Shown piece by piece: positions 26,045 through 38,010 of a stretch of DNA of 64,000 bases. The stretch lies in assembly GCA_949825065.1 (NCBI GenBank), contig OX463863.1:22056433-22120432 (forward strand). Reading direction: 5' to 3'. Position 1 is the first letter of the stretch. Each line of letters starts with the position of its first letter. A program made the position numbers and the translations under genes. The stretch is from Odontocerum albicorne. Taxonomy: Eukaryota; Arthropoda; Insecta; Trichoptera; Odontoceridae. The notes below the pieces were generated by a model. It was given only the letters and a program-made list of their open reading frames with translations, had not been told where the DNA came from and did not search any database.

Positions 26045-26515
26045 ATGCTGGTAGAAGATTTACAGAGCTGATAGAAAACCAATACGGAAAGGAATAAAGT
26101 GAAGTCTTGGAAAAGGAGTTAAAGAGGAATATTTAAGATGCCTGAACAACAATAATTTTTCAGAGTTCGCTAACCACCTAAATGAAAACAACCATTCGTT
26201 CGATATTAATCGTGGTTTGCCAATTCTACACATAAACTGAGGGGGATTGCGGCTCGACAATTTGGAAATTCTCGAAATTAAAATTTGTATAAAATTACAT
26301 TTAAATATCATCAACAACCAAACAAATTTCCATAACAGCCCTCTGCTTAATATGTTTCCTATTCAAAATCTCCTCCACTGGATATTCAGACTTGTCCTGC
26401 CTTAAAGATTCACTTTCATTTTTCCCCGCCCCATTCACCATTGTATCACATCTCTCCCCACTTCTCGGCAACTGGTTGGAAACCTAAAATAAACCTGTGG
26501 TGAACACAAAAATAT
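26045..26515 (+). mobile_element. Second Penelope-like element (PLE-2), GIY-YIG end
   Basis: The plus strand reads GIKEEYLRCLNNNNFSEFAN (with a stop before it), ENNHSFDINRGLPILHIN and GGLRLDNLEILEIKICIK, then NQTNFHNSPLLN. This is the C-terminal half of a Penelope-like GIY-YIG domain. A truncated tail (GGAAACCTAAAATAAACCTG) follows. It is the sister of the copy at 45905-46500. Confidence 0.7.
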
Positions 26516-26929
26516 AAAATAAGTTTTTTATTTCCTTATTTTTCCTTTAACATAAATAACAATGTCTTTACCTGTCACTAAATAATTCTTTACCGCAGAC
26601 AAAGCTACTGAATCATGATTCTGTTATTACATCTTATGGAAATTGTTTATTAAAACATTGCTGATATTTATATATACACATTTATAGACATTTTCTTTGA
26701 TAGTTTATATTTTTTTCCTTCCTTAGGGTTTGTTTTAAAATAATCGTGTAGCAGTCATCACCGTGAAGCGGTCATCACCGTGAAGCGGTCAGAATGAACC
26801 TCTAAATCGATAACGTTATCAACTGGCAAGATCTCAACACGTAACAAGTCTTTTGTGGAATTCATCACAAGATCTGGTGTACTACAAGGATCAAATTTAG
26901 GTTTTATTGTTATTAATATAATATTTTAA
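26516..26929. other. Block junction with 0.5-kb module and LINE-B scrap
   Basis: 26560-26830 matches flank modules (ATTCTTTACCGCAGACAAAG; CACCGTGAAGCGGTC duplicated in tandem at 26757-26790). 26835-26915 matches LINE-B RT at 46580-46660 (SGVLQGSNLG). No gene is seen. Confidence 0.45.
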
Positions 26930-29026
26930 TCATAATAGGGATATAATACATTCGAACACAAATCAATTATAATTATTATTGGTGGAAAGATTCTCCCAAA
27001 ACATGATCCTATTTTTGGGCATAACTTTGCCCAGCTTTTCTATAATGGCTTTCTTCTTTTCTCCATTCACTCCGCAAGGTGCGGTACAGTAACATATAGG
27101 TGCATGCTTGAGGTTTAGCTATGCTAAGATAAGGTTTAGTTAAAAAGTTCATCTTGCAAACTGCGGAATCATTCTCCAATCAAGTTTTATATTTTAAAAA
27201 TGTACTCCCTCTGAAGACTTTGACAATTAAGATGTCCTTTATGTAAGGTCTGCGTGGGTTGATTTTTTTATTATTAAAATTACGATCCATCCTTCCACTT
27301 AAAGAAATCCAAATGATTTGTGGCTTTTACTTCAGACTTTCCTGAATTGGCATTTGAAACTACTTCATAAAAAAACATTGTATGCCAGATGATTGAAACA
27401 CAAATGTCCCAATCATCTGGCATTCAATGTTCTTATTAAAGTGTGTAATGCTCACATTCTTCATGCCCCAATTTGTTGAAATATATTTTCATCTCCTTGA
27501 ACACATTTCTATATGCATCATACGAGCACTTCAGATGCGGATGTTTCATTATGAAATCTTGATGCATCAAAGTTATACTAATGTCACTTGGCAAATAACG
27601 AATATGTGGAGCACGTTCCCTTCTACAATGAGAAATCGTAAGGGGAAAAATTTCAATATGCGCAGAAATTGGGGCCTTGTCTATTTTATTAACTGCTGCA
27701 TGTGGACCTCGTCCATTTTTGAATATGGTTAATGAATATAGAGGCGTTTTCTTTTGTATCTTGTACAAAACAGAATCGTTTTTACCATGATACTCCAAAG
27801 ATGTTAAAAAAAAACTTACAAATGTGTTGCAGGGTATTTTGCTCATCTGTAAAAAAATACTTCATAGTGAATTTTTTATGATAGCCTGTTTATTTACTGG
27901 TTTACGTTGGCAGTTTGCTAACATATGTATATGAATGTTGATCCTTCCCAGACATTTCCATCAATTGCTGATGTATTATTTTTCTTCGATTATTATCAAT
28001 AATTATTAGACACTTCATTTAGCACACATTAGTATCGCAAGGGTCGGGTCCCGGTCCCGCAGAGGATGTGTTTTGCTTGTAATTGTCTAACAATAGCTGG
28101 TATTTTGAGTTTTCTTTTCCTTTCTGTACCTCGTTTTGTCAGAGATGGAAGTGAATCTTGTAGAGAAGAGTCAGATCCTTCAACAATTTCAACATTCTCA
28201 ATTGTTGCCCAATTAATATAATTATTACTGGGTTCAACATTCTCTTTTCCTTCAACAGCATATAAACATTCCTATAAAATCAATTGAATTATTGGCTAAA
28301 TCTGACATATAAAAATCTAAATTATTAATGAAGTACGAAGTACAGAACCCGGCGGTAAGTAATACACATAGTTTGTAGAGCGTCGCCTCTGTCGCACGAT
28401 GCGCTAACAGTCCGGTATCATAGTCACGATGCGGTTAGTGCATCGTGCGGCAGAGACGACGGTCTACAAACGATGTGTATTACTTACTGTCAGGTACTGT
28501 AGCTAATTATAAACAAATATGTATGTGTATTACACACTCGTACCATTATTCCATCGGAATTTGCAGCACTTTGAACATTGCCTTGCCTTATTCGATAATG
28601 CCGATGCAAGGTGGAGAAACTTCTTCCCACGGCTCATAGTATAAGATAAAACAAACATTTTTTCAATAAAATGCTGCGCAAGACAAACTTACAAAACGTC
28701 AGTTAAATAGTCAACAAGTAACTGATTTGAGGTTATGTCAAAAATGTCGTGATTCATAAACAAAAAAGGAGTAAAATGTGATTCATAAGCAAAAACGCAG
28801 CAAACGCATAGGCACTTGCTGTCTTTTTGCTAATGAATCACATTTTACTACTTTTCTCTTAGACAACCCTAGCATTTTATAAAATTGAAGAAGACATTAT
28901 GTCGATTTTTATATTGAAATAAATAGTTTACTGTATTTTTTGTTATGAATTTGATATTGCCTCATAACATACTTAGTTAAATTTCTGATTTTTTCCCGTT
29001 AGCTGCGTTTTTGCTTACTAGGGCAG
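26930..29026 (-). mobile_element. TE-X copy in block 4, left end lost
   Basis: The right terminal repeat (AGCTGCGTTTTTGCTTACTA then GGGCAG) ends at 29026, followed by TATA. The left terminus seen at 46851 is missing here. The best coding relic is 27436-27846 on the minus strand (TPLYSLTIFKNGRGPHAAV, SHCRRERAPHIRYLPSDI, LGHEECEHY); an N-terminal piece (SSLQDSLPSLTKRGTERK) lies near 28130-28200. Two foldbacks, at 28355-28487 and 28765-28860, are embedded. Stops make it inactive. Confidence 0.6.
28355..28487. repeat. 133-bp foldback (MITE-like), block 4
   Basis: Arms of about 54 bp: GTAAGTAATACACATAGTTT ... AAACGATGTGTATTACTTAC, separated by about 25 bp. Few mismatches. The same element is at 39527-39659 and is absent from block 6. 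Confidence 0.8.
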
Positions 29027-29569
29027 TATAGTCGATCGTTTTCACTAACCCACCATCAGTATACTATACAGGGACTAGCATTTAACAGTTTCTGAATTCA
29101 AAGATATGCTGTCCTGTTTGGACCAGCATTGCCGCTGACCTCGAGCAGTCCTAGCCTTATTCTCGGACTAACACGGGTACCCTACCTGAACCGCTTCCAA
29201 ATTTCATAAAAAAAAAATTACTTGAGTTGTCATTGTCACCTTGAGCCCCTTGTACAAGCTCCTCCAGTCACGGTAGTAGTACCATAGAGACATTTAATTT
29301 TTCTATTACTGGGAGGTGGTATCAATATAATAAAAAAATCCAATAATTCAAACAGTTTTATTGATAATAAACATAACATTAATCCAGCCAGTGTCCAGGC
29401 TAGTGCATCAAAATACAGGTTATTAATTTATTAAACAGTAAAACAACAAAATTTAACACCTAAAAAACTATTTCAAAAGTTATGATAAATAATAAAATTA
29501 TTATTAAAAGATTAGGATAAATGATTCTTTTTTGAAAAGTGAGTTTCTCGCTGGCTTTGATTTAATAAT
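29027..29569. other. LINE-B scrap and shared 3' flank, block 4
   Basis: TTTTCACTAACCCACCATCA begins the LINE-B RT end, then shared AT-rich flank. No gene is seen. Confidence 0.5.
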
Positions 29570-29997
29570 GTAATTCCACAATGCCGTTTCAGTATTTCTC
29601 TTCACTGTGATTCCTTGCACAAGATATTAAATAACCTTTTTCTAAGAATGTCTTCCCACAATTCCCATAGCTTTAAGGGCTCTTATCCACTATGAATCCT
29701 TAACTTCTATTGAGACTGCTTCCCACACTGTCCACAGCTGTCAAGCTTCTCCAGCATGAATCCTTGAATGGAATATTAAGTCTTTTTTGTTATAAATATT
29801 CTCGCACAATTCATACAACTGTAGGGCTTCTCTCCAATAAGAATCCTCAAGTGGCGAATTAAATTTGCATTATCAGATAATGTATTCACACAATTTTCAC
29901 AGTTGAAGCGCTTCTCTCAACTGCGAATCCTTTCATGAGATTTAAATTTATCTTTTTGTGAGAATGTCTTATCGCATTGTCCACAGCTGTTAGGTTT
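29570..29997 (-). pseudogene. Relic fingers after copy 4
   Basis: Minus-strand finger remnants with frame breaks. The common TGA (linker Gly to stop) is at 29917-29919. They align with the tails of copies 3, 5 and 6. Confidence 0.7.
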
Positions 29998-32395
29998 CTA
30001 TCCATTATGAATCGTTTTATGAGATTTTAAAAGGTATTTTTGTGAGAATGTCTTATCACATTGTCCACAACTATAAGGCTTCTCTCCTCTATGAATCCTT
30101 TCATGCGAATTCAAACAATCTTTTCGTAAGAATGTTTTATCACATTGTCCACAGCTATAAGGTTTCTCTCCAAAATGAATTCTTTCATGAGATTTTAAAT
30201 TATCTTTTCGTGAGAAAACCTTATCACATTGTCCACAGCTGTAAGGCTTCTTTCCACTGTGAATTATTTCATGAGATTTTAATTTATCTTTTTGTGAGAA
30301 TGTCTTATCACATTGACCACAATTGTAAGGCTTCTCTCCACTATGAATCCTTTCATGAGAATTCAAACAATCTTTTCGTAAGAATGTCTTATCACATTGT
30401 CCACAGCTGTAAGGTTTCTCTCCACTGTGAATTTTTTCATGAGATTTTAATTTATCTTTTCGTGAGAATATTTTATAACATTTTCCACAGTTGTAAGGCT
30501 TCTCTCTACTATGAATCATTTCATGAGAATTCAAACAATCTTTTCATAAGAATGTCTTATCACATTGTCCACAGCTGAAAGGCTTCTCTCCACTATGAAT
30601 CCTTTCATGATTTTTTAAATAATCTTTTTGTGAGAATGTCTTATCACATTGTCCACATCTGTAAGGCTTCTCTTCACTGTGAAGCCTTTCGTGAGATTTT
30701 AAAAGACATTTTTGTGAGAATCTCTTATCACATTGTTCACAGCTGTAAGGCTTCTCTCCACTATCACTCCTTTCATGATAATCTAAATGGCGTTTTTGTG
30801 AGAATGTCTTATCACATTGTCCACAGCTGTAAGGCTTCTCTCCACTATGAATCCTTTCATGGGATTTTAAATTACATTTTTCTGAGAATGTCTTATCACA
30901 TTGTCCACATCTGTAAGGCTTCTCTTCACTGTGAAGCCTTTCGTGAGATATTAAAAGGCATTTTTGTGAGAATCTCTTATCACATTGTCCACAGCTGTAA
31001 AGCTTCTCTCCACTATGACTCCTTTCATGATAATCTAAATGGCGTTTTTGTGAGAATGTCTTATCACATTGGCAACAGCTGTAAAGCTTCTCTCCACTAT
31101 GAATCCTTTCATGGGATTTTAAATTACATTTTTCTGAGAATGTCTTATCACATTGTTCACAGCTGTAAGGTTTCTCTCCACTATGATGCCTTTCATGAGA
31201 TTTCAGATCACTTTTTCGTAAGAATGTCTTATCACATTGTCCACAGCTGTAAGGTTTCTTTCTCCTATGATTCCTTTCATGAGATTTCAAATTATCCATT
31301 CGTGAGAATGACTTATCACATTGTCCACAGCTGTAAGGCTTCTCTCCACTATGAATTATTTCATGAGATTTCAAACAATATTTTCGTGAGAATGACTTAT
31401 CACATTATCCACAGCTGTAAGGCTTTTCTCCACTATGAATCATTTCATGAGATTTCAATTCATTTTTTAGTAAGAATGTCTTATCACATTGTCCACAGCT
31501 GTAAGGTTTCTCTCCCCTATGATTCCTTTTATGAGATTTTAAGTTATCTATTTGTGAGAATGATTTATCACATTGTCCACAGCTGTGGGCTTCTCTCCAC
31601 TATGAATTATTTCATGAGATTTCAAACAATATTTTCGTGAGAATGACTTATCACATTGTCCACAACTGTAAGGCTTCTCTCCACTATGAACCCTTCCATG
31701 ATCTCTCAATTTATCTTTTCGTGAGAATGTCTTATCACATTGCTCACAGCTATAAGGCTTCTCTCCACTATGAATCCTTTCATGGGATTTTAAATTAAAT
31801 TTTTCTGAGAATGTCTTATCACATTGTCCACAGCTGTAAGGTTTCTCCCCACTATGATGCCTTTCATGAGATTTCAAATGATCCATTCTTGAGAATGATT
31901 TATCACATTGTCCACAGCTGTAAGGCTTCTCTCCACTATGAATTATTTCATGAGATTTCAAACAAAATTTTCGTGAGAATGTCTCATCACAGTGTCCACA
32001 GCTGTAAGGCTTCTCTCCACTATGAATTATTTCATGAGATTTCAAGTCACCTTTTCGTAAGAATGTCTTGTCACATTGTCCACAGCTGTAAGGTTTCTCT
32101 CCACTATGAATCCTTTCATGAGATTTTAAAACCCATTTTTGTGAGAATGTCTTATTACATTGTCCACAGCTGTAAGGTTTCTCTCCACTATGATGCCTTT
32201 CATGACGTTTCAAATTATCTTTTCTTGAGAATGATTTATCACACTGTCCACATCTGTAAGGTTTCTCTCCACTATGAATCCTTTCATGATTTCTTAATTT
32301 ATCTTTTCGTGAGAATGTCTGTGAACAATTTCCACAACCATAGGAATTCTGTCCAGATGGATTATTTTTATAAATGTTGCTCATATCACCTGAAT
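29998..32395 (-). pseudogene. Zinc-finger gene copy 4, exon 3 (about 28 fingers, three lesions)
   Basis: This is the longest array in the window. The exon begins at 32395 after TTTTTAG. Nine fingers are open; a 1-nt deletion in the AAGCC linker near 31583 shifts the frame. In the corrected phase, TAA at 31405-31407 and TGA at 30544-30546 (CGA to TGA) interrupt it, and TAG at 29998 ends it. That TAG (HNG then stop) is shared with copy 5. The order QKRHL, QKCLL, EKCNL is repeated, indicating block duplication. The upstream exons are intact, so transcription and a shorter, about nine-finger product remain possible. Confidence 0.85.
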
Positions 32396-32682
32396 CTAAA
32401 AATATATAAAAATTAAGAAAAAATCTGTTTTTTTTTCCAATATAAGGGTTGAAAATATAGATCTTAGTTCTTTTTGTAAAAAAGCATTTATCAAATTTGA
32501 GTTTTTTTATTCTTACAACAATTAACTTGTATTGAATTGTTAACTTAGAAAAAAATTGAGAGACAAAAATATTATTTGCGCTAAGTTGAATCCTACAATA
32601 TTTCAAACCAAATTTTAAAATTGGCTTAGCAATTTTATGAATAAACAAAAACTTATTCAGATTTCAATTGAAATATACTCAC

Positions 32683-32937
32683 TCGTTATTGCATGCGTGT
32701 CAGAAACTTCAACAGCCTCTGTGTTACTGTCTCGAGCACATTCCTTTTTTATATCCGCTTCCTCTATGTCCATAGCAAAATCAGGTAATACTGGCGCAGT
32801 ATCCTCTTCTACATTTTCTTCTTTTATGAAATAATCTGAACAAATTTCCAATTCTAAATCACAGGATTGCCTTTGTGAACTCATTGCTGAGGTAATTTCT
32901 TTATTGAATGTATCATATGATGGCTGGGCTTTAATAT
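32683..32937 (-). CDS. Zinc-finger gene copy 4, exon 2
   Basis: Open 255-nt exon with conserved acceptor and donor. It encodes YFIKEENVEEDTAPVLPDF and EEADIKKECARDSN. It differs from copy 5 at several residues (EAVEVSDTH for ETADVSDTH). Confidence 0.75.
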
Positions 32938-33386
32938 CTATGAAAAAAACACACAAGTTCGAATCTTCTGAAGTAATAAAACAAATAGATAATATTTTAT
33001 CAACAACTTGAAACCTCGTTTCTTTCACTTTCTGTTAATAAGTCTGAACTGACAATAAGGCCAACACAGCTTTCATACAGCTATCTTATCTTAATATGGC
33101 ATTGCTTATAGCTACTATAATGTGACTCAAAAAGATTATTAGGTTGAATGCTCAAGAAGATTGATGGTGCAGTTAATATATGTAATAGTTCCGAGTTAGG
33201 GGCAGAAGGAAAATAAGGGTGATGATTTGGTTCTCATCAGCAGAACTACTTTATATTTGAATTCGATCAAAATGAGGTATGCAACATAACAGAACATCAA
33301 CATACCGTGATTAATCAACTTTTTACTTAGTATAATGATTTAAACATTTTTCAAAATTAAAATGTCAAAAACATTCTGGCCTTAAA

Positions 33387-33433
33387 GTACACACCACCTT
33401 ATCCATGCCTGGTATGGAATAGGTGGTGTGTAC
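33387..33433 (-). repeat. 47-nt intron 1 hairpin (copy 4)
   Basis: GTACACACCACCTTATCCAT ... ATGGAATAGGTGGTGTGTAC. The stem is 20 bp with one 2x2 mismatch, and both feet are intact. Confidence 0.75.
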
Positions 33434-33532
33434 CTGTAGGTTAAACACCGCTCATTCAACATAAGTTAATTAATTGATTGTCATATCTCACATATTTATT
33501 TTATTTTAACAATATGAGTTTATTAAGTTTAC

Positions 33533-33716
33533 TTGGGTCTGTGGGATTATCAACAACATGTCTGGAATCTGCACTGATATCCTCTGCACATTCCTGTTTG
33601 ATATCTGCCTCATGTACACTGATATCATAGTGGGGGAACGCTGCTGCAGTATCTCCATCTTTTGCCTTTTCTTCTTTCACCATTACATCTGCACTTTTGT
33701 GTAGCTGAGGATCCAT
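33533..33716 (-). CDS. Zinc-finger gene copy 4, exon 1
   Basis: Open 184-nt exon from ATG at 33714-33716 to CCCAA/GTAAAC. It encodes MDPQLHKSADVMVKEE and DIKQECAEDISADS. A mariner lies 81 bp upstream of the ATG, between exon 1 and the promoter candidate. Confidence 0.75.
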
Positions 33717-33797
33717 CTATAACCTGGAAACATGCACAATAGTTTAACAATGAGTTAATAATACGTTTACCCTTTCACGTAGAGAAGCACTCAACTA

Positions 33798-34697
33798 CTA
33801 CCTTGATCATAAAGTTTTAGGACCGGCCACTGTGTGGCGCTGTCAGTCACCCGATTGGAATTGTTTTTTGTTAGGTTACCACATCTATCATTGACACTTC
33901 CCTTCTAATTTCAGCATCATAGCTTGACATTTGTAAAAGTTAAGCTGTACTGAGTACATCTACCTTTGTGCGTGTTTTCGATTTTTTACAAGTTTGAAAA
34001 TGACATCAACGAGTTTGCATTAAATTTTGTGTGAAAAATGGATTGAACGGTTCGCAGACCTTGGAAATGATGGAGAAGTGTTTTTCGGTGGCACGAATGC
34101 TTCAGAAGTGGTCGTGAATCGGTCGAGGATGACGAACGCAGTGGCAGTCGAAAACTGATGAAAACATCGATAAAATCAAAGAAATGTTGTCCGAAAACCA
34201 CAAATTTACCATCAGAGAGCTGGCAGAAGACTTGAACATCGCTTATGGATCCGCTCAAGACATTTTGGTTAGTGATTTGGGCCTTAGACGTGTCGCTGCA
34301 AAACTGGTGCCGAAAGACCTCAATTTCATGCAAAAAAAGGACCGCGTTGAAATCGCGAAAGACACGATTTCCATGAGTTTTTGACCAAAAACAACACGAA
34401 AACTATCCAGCAGCCTTTGAATTCACCTGGTCTGGCTCGCTGCGACTTTTTCCTGTTCAACCGACTTAAAAAACCGCTTCGCGGAATGCGTTACAGCACC
34501 CCAGAGGATGTCATGAAAAAATCGAAGACGGCTCTGATGGACATACCGAAAATTGAGTACCAGCGGTGTTTCGAGGATTGGATCAAGTGCGTTGCAATCG
34601 ATGGGGAGTACTTTAAAGGGGACCATATCGATTTTGATTAATTAACTTGTATTTTCGATGTTATGAATAAAGTCCTAAAACTTTTTGATCAAGGTAG
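33798..34697 (+). mobile_element. Internally deleted mariner (900 bp) 5' of copy 4
   Basis: Terminal repeats CTACCTTGATCATAAAGTTT and, inverted, CTACCTTGATCAAAAAGTTT are flanked by TA on both sides. The left half reads KFTIRELAEDLNIAYGSAQD and LRRVAAKLVPKDLNFMQK (helix-turn-helix region). The right half reads SPGLARCDFFLFNRLKKPL (third catalytic Asp) and YQRCFEDWIKC. The middle, with the first two catalytic Asp residues, is deleted, so it is non-autonomous. It is absent from the other copies, so it is younger than the duplications. Confidence 0.85.
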
Positions 34698-34769
34698 TAT
34701 ATTCAATGTCCGATATAAGTAAATGAAACCTTTCGTGACATGATAATCTTCTTTGTGATTTACAAGACA

Positions 34770-34890
34770 CGACTGGCTTGTGCTACCCTGATGATGAGGT
34801 GTGCACCTTGAAACTGGTAGGGTTATACCATTACATAAAGTGGAATAAACAGCGTTTGATAAAACAAATTACAATGCCTTTAAACCTCCA
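34770..34890 (+). mobile_element. Penelope-like 3' tail next to copy 4
   Basis: CTGATGA at 34788-34794, hairpin AGGTG..CACCT, then GAAACTGGTAGGG. It has the same position and orientation as in copies 3 and 5, now separated from exon 1 by the mariner. Confidence 0.7.
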
Positions 34891-34919
34891 CAAATTTAAT
34901 TCCCTAACTATAAATAATA

Positions 34920-35368
34920 TATGTACCCTAGAGGATAAACCACGGAAGTCACTTTGCACCCTAGCGGATAAACGTCATATGCGTCATACATAAATTGTAT
35001 GATGCAACGTCGTTTATACTCTGAGATAAAAAAGTGACTCCCGTGGTTTATCCTCTAGGGCAGTGCTTCCCAATTACTTTCATGTAACGGCCCCCTAAAT
35101 CTGAAGTAATTAATTCTCCCCCCCCACCCCCCATTTTTTTTAGTTGAAGATTTATTTGGCAATAATTATTACAATTAAAATACACATATTTATATTCAAC
35201 ACAAAATTATAGGAACTTGCTTAAAAACTTTTTTTTAAATAAAAACTATTCTCACATGAAACAATTTAATACTCACATGAATATTTGTACTTTGTACTGA
35301 ATATTTTCGCGACCCCCACGAGAAATCCCGCGGCTTCCAATTTGGGAAGCACTGCTCTAGGGTACATA
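34920..35368. mobile_element. Foldback element interrupted by a hAT-type MITE
   Basis: Outer inverted repeats ATGTACCCTAGAGGATAAAC and, inverted, the same at 35030-35060 continued after the inner element. Arms of about 35 bp, with an inner second CCCTAGCGGATAAACGTCAT motif. The flanks look like ATAAT on both sides. It is absent at the matching site of copy 3 (near 23545), so it is a late insertion. Confidence 0.7.
35061..35354. mobile_element. hAT-type MITE (294 bp)
   Basis: Ends CAGTGCTTCCCAA ... TTGGGAAGCACTG with an exact 8-bp duplication CTCTAGGG on both sides. The CAGTG-type end and 8-bp target duplication are the hAT signature. No coding sequence; a run of C lies near 35120. Confidence 0.85.
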
Positions 35369-36784
35369 TATAATAATCTTTTTTGTCAGTGGTGTGTGTA
35401 GATTTGTTTTCCAGAGGTATTTTAAAAATATTTATGATGTATGAACACTAGACACAGCATTACACTACATCCAAAGCTTAATGTGTTACTGTCACATATC
35501 AGAAGAATTTTAAAGGTGTTTTGTAGTTTGTCTGGCCTTGGTCATTTTACTGCGGTTTTCATACCAAATATGTTTTTCTGAACATATGCAAATGCGGAGT
35601 AGTACCTTATCTAATGGTCACAACCACTACCTTTCTATCGTTACACTCAACTTATATATACAATACTTAGTTTGTAATATTGTCATTGGTCAATTATACC
35701 AAATTCAAACACAGATCTAGATACCCTTTGAGGGTGTCTTCTATCTTAATGGTGCTATATACATTGTTTATAACAATAACAACAGAGTTACAATTTAACA
35801 GATGGCATAGTATTTGTTCACAGTATAAAACAATAATTAAAAACACAAAGTACAACAATTCAATCAAGTAAATTGTCCAATGCTGTAAAGCCGAAAAGGA
35901 ATTTATACAGTGACGGTGAAGTGAAAATGACACACAACATTAATGCAGAAGCTACTGCGTGACGCGAGGATTCTAATTTAGAAAGTCGTCCAATTGAAGT
36001 AAAACAAGTCCACAAGTGCAAGATAGGTACTTGCAATGTTAGAATCATTTATTTTTATTTCACAGATTTTTAAAGTCTCAAGAAGTGGTGGACTGCCTAC
36101 CGGGTGGGCAGGTTTGCGATTCCACTGAAGAAGGGTGGTTAGTATTTGTTTTTATACAGGCGTTATGTGTGTCTCTTCGCTGAATGATGTTATTGTTAAA
36201 ACAGGAAGAAGTTATCTGGTGTGGAAGGATTGTCTTGTCCACTCAGAGAGCTCGCAGCATTCCCAAGAAAGAAGTTAATTCTCTGTAATGGGAAAAAAGC
36301 AAATCTGGCAAGGAAGATATTAGTGAACAGCATTTTTTTCCATTCAATCTAGTCCTGTCATCCTGAAAATAGAGAGGATCTTCATGCAGCTATTCACTGA
36401 TTCAAATTAACTTTGAATGCAATATATATATATATATATATATATTTTTTAAATAACATAAAAATGTAATTTTTCGTATAAGGTAAGTAGATTTTGAACC
36501 AAACAACTTGATTTTATTGTAAAAGAACTAATATAATTTATGGTAAAAAGTGTCAAACCTCTATTGTACTGATGTAACGCTATCCCAGCAGATCAACTGT
36601 CAAAATGAACTGAGTTAAAAGTATGCCTTTTTAAAACACAAACTGTCACTTTATCAAGCAGCGCACACTGATATACTATCACCGTGAAGCGGTCAGAATG
36701 AACCTCTAAATCAATACACGATCAACTCATAAAAACGAAAACACTGACAAAATAAACCGCATATTTTCAACACCTAATGGACAG
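35369..36784. other. Conserved 5' flank of copy 4, no gene seen
   Basis: It matches 23540-25195 and 43870-45275. It includes the promoter candidate at 35651-35689 and an (AT)n run at 36424-36445. A plus-strand peptide-like segment (LYSDGEVKM, REDSNLESRPIEVKQVHK) at 35875-36025 has an in-frame TGA. Confidence 0.5.
35651..35689 (-). promoter_or_regulatory. Candidate core promoter of copy 4
   Basis: On the minus strand, CCAAT (35685-35689) precedes TATATATAAG (35651-35660). It is conserved with copies 2 and 5. The mariner, foldback and hAT insertions now lie between it and exon 1, adding about 1.3 kb. Confidence 0.4.
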
Positions 36785-37040
36785 GAATAACCCTATTTTT
36801 TTCTGAATAATGGCCATGCATTCCTATATCTGATGGAGTATACGCAGTGACTTCATCTTGGCCGTGAACGTAAGGTATGGAGTATGCGCCAGATACGCGG
36901 TGTCTTCTTCTTGAATAATGGCCGTGAATTCCTCTATACGATGGAATATACGCCAGTGTCAAGTGAAGATTGATCGACAGTTCTTCGTGAATATTGGCCG
37001 TGAACTCCTATATATGAAGGATAGACGCCATTGGCAAATT
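36785..37040 (-). repeat. HGHYS-type tandem repeat, copy 4 flank
   Basis: The minus strand reads AYIPSYRGIHGHYSRRRHR, AYSIPYVHGQDEV and AYTPSDIGMHGHYS, nearly identical to the copy 3 array. Confidence 0.6.
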
Positions 37041-37879
37041 ATTTTGGGTTACACTCCATAGAAAAAAACCATAGACTCAAATTCTCGCTCTTTAGCACAG
37101 ATTGCATTAGTGGATGGAACACTAGTAAATTGCTTACATAAATACTTTGTTTTATTCAGGTCAGAGATTCAAAGATCAAATGTTTTTAAGTAAATATTAA
37201 ATTATAGAGTTGCACTGACAAAAAAAAATTAAAGAGTTGTTTTTGCTTTAATTATGATTGAGGGATCGCCGAGATATTAAAAACATTGAAAACCATTATT
37301 CACAAGTGGAAGCCGAATGAAATGAAGACTTGATTCCTCTGCCAAACCCAATATTAAAACATCGTAGCATGACTATTCAAGTTAATAAATAACAATGTCT
37401 TTACCTGTCACTAAGCGATTCTTTATCGCAGACAAAGCTACTGAACCATGATTCTGTTATTACATCTTATGGAAATTATTTATTAAAACATTGCTGATAT
37501 TTATAATTACACATTTATGGATATTTTCTTTGATAGTATATATGTTTTTCCTTCCTTACGGTTTCTTATTTATTGTAACCAGAGAGCACATTTAATGTAA
37601 GTAAACATTAAATTATAAAGTTGCACTGAAAACAAATATAACAATAGAAGGCTTCTGTTTTAATTATGATTTATGACCTGAGGGATCCCCGAGATACTAG
37701 GAGTATTAATAACATTTCATGTTATGAATTCACGAGTATTTGGCACCATTTCTTATTTAAATGTGACCTGAAAAATTGAAATTACTTCGGAGAAGCCAAT
37801 TTTTTTTTATATACGAGATGTGATGGCCCGTAGTCTCAAAATTCATATTTTTAAAAAGCTTAAAAGCCAAGTGTAGAAA
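37041..37879 (-). repeat. Inverted 0.5-kb modules, copy 4 flank
   Basis: Minus-strand module markers near 37260 and 37670 (GAGGGATC and GAGATA). No gene is seen. Confidence 0.5.
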
Positions 37880-38010
37880 ATGAGCTAAACAGGAAAAATT
37901 AGAATTTGTTATCAAAATGTTAGAGGTCTCACTACCAAACTCCAAGAATTCCAGGAAAATGCGCTTTTGCAAAATGCGGATGTAATAGCGCTCACAGAAT
38001 CCTATTAATT
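37880..38010 (+). mobile_element. LINE endonuclease start (LINE-B?)
   Basis: The plus strand reads KIRICYQNVRGLTTKLQEFQ and NADVIALTESY then a stop: the first motifs of an AP-type LINE endonuclease. The fragment is cut at TE-X sequence. Confidence 0.6.
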
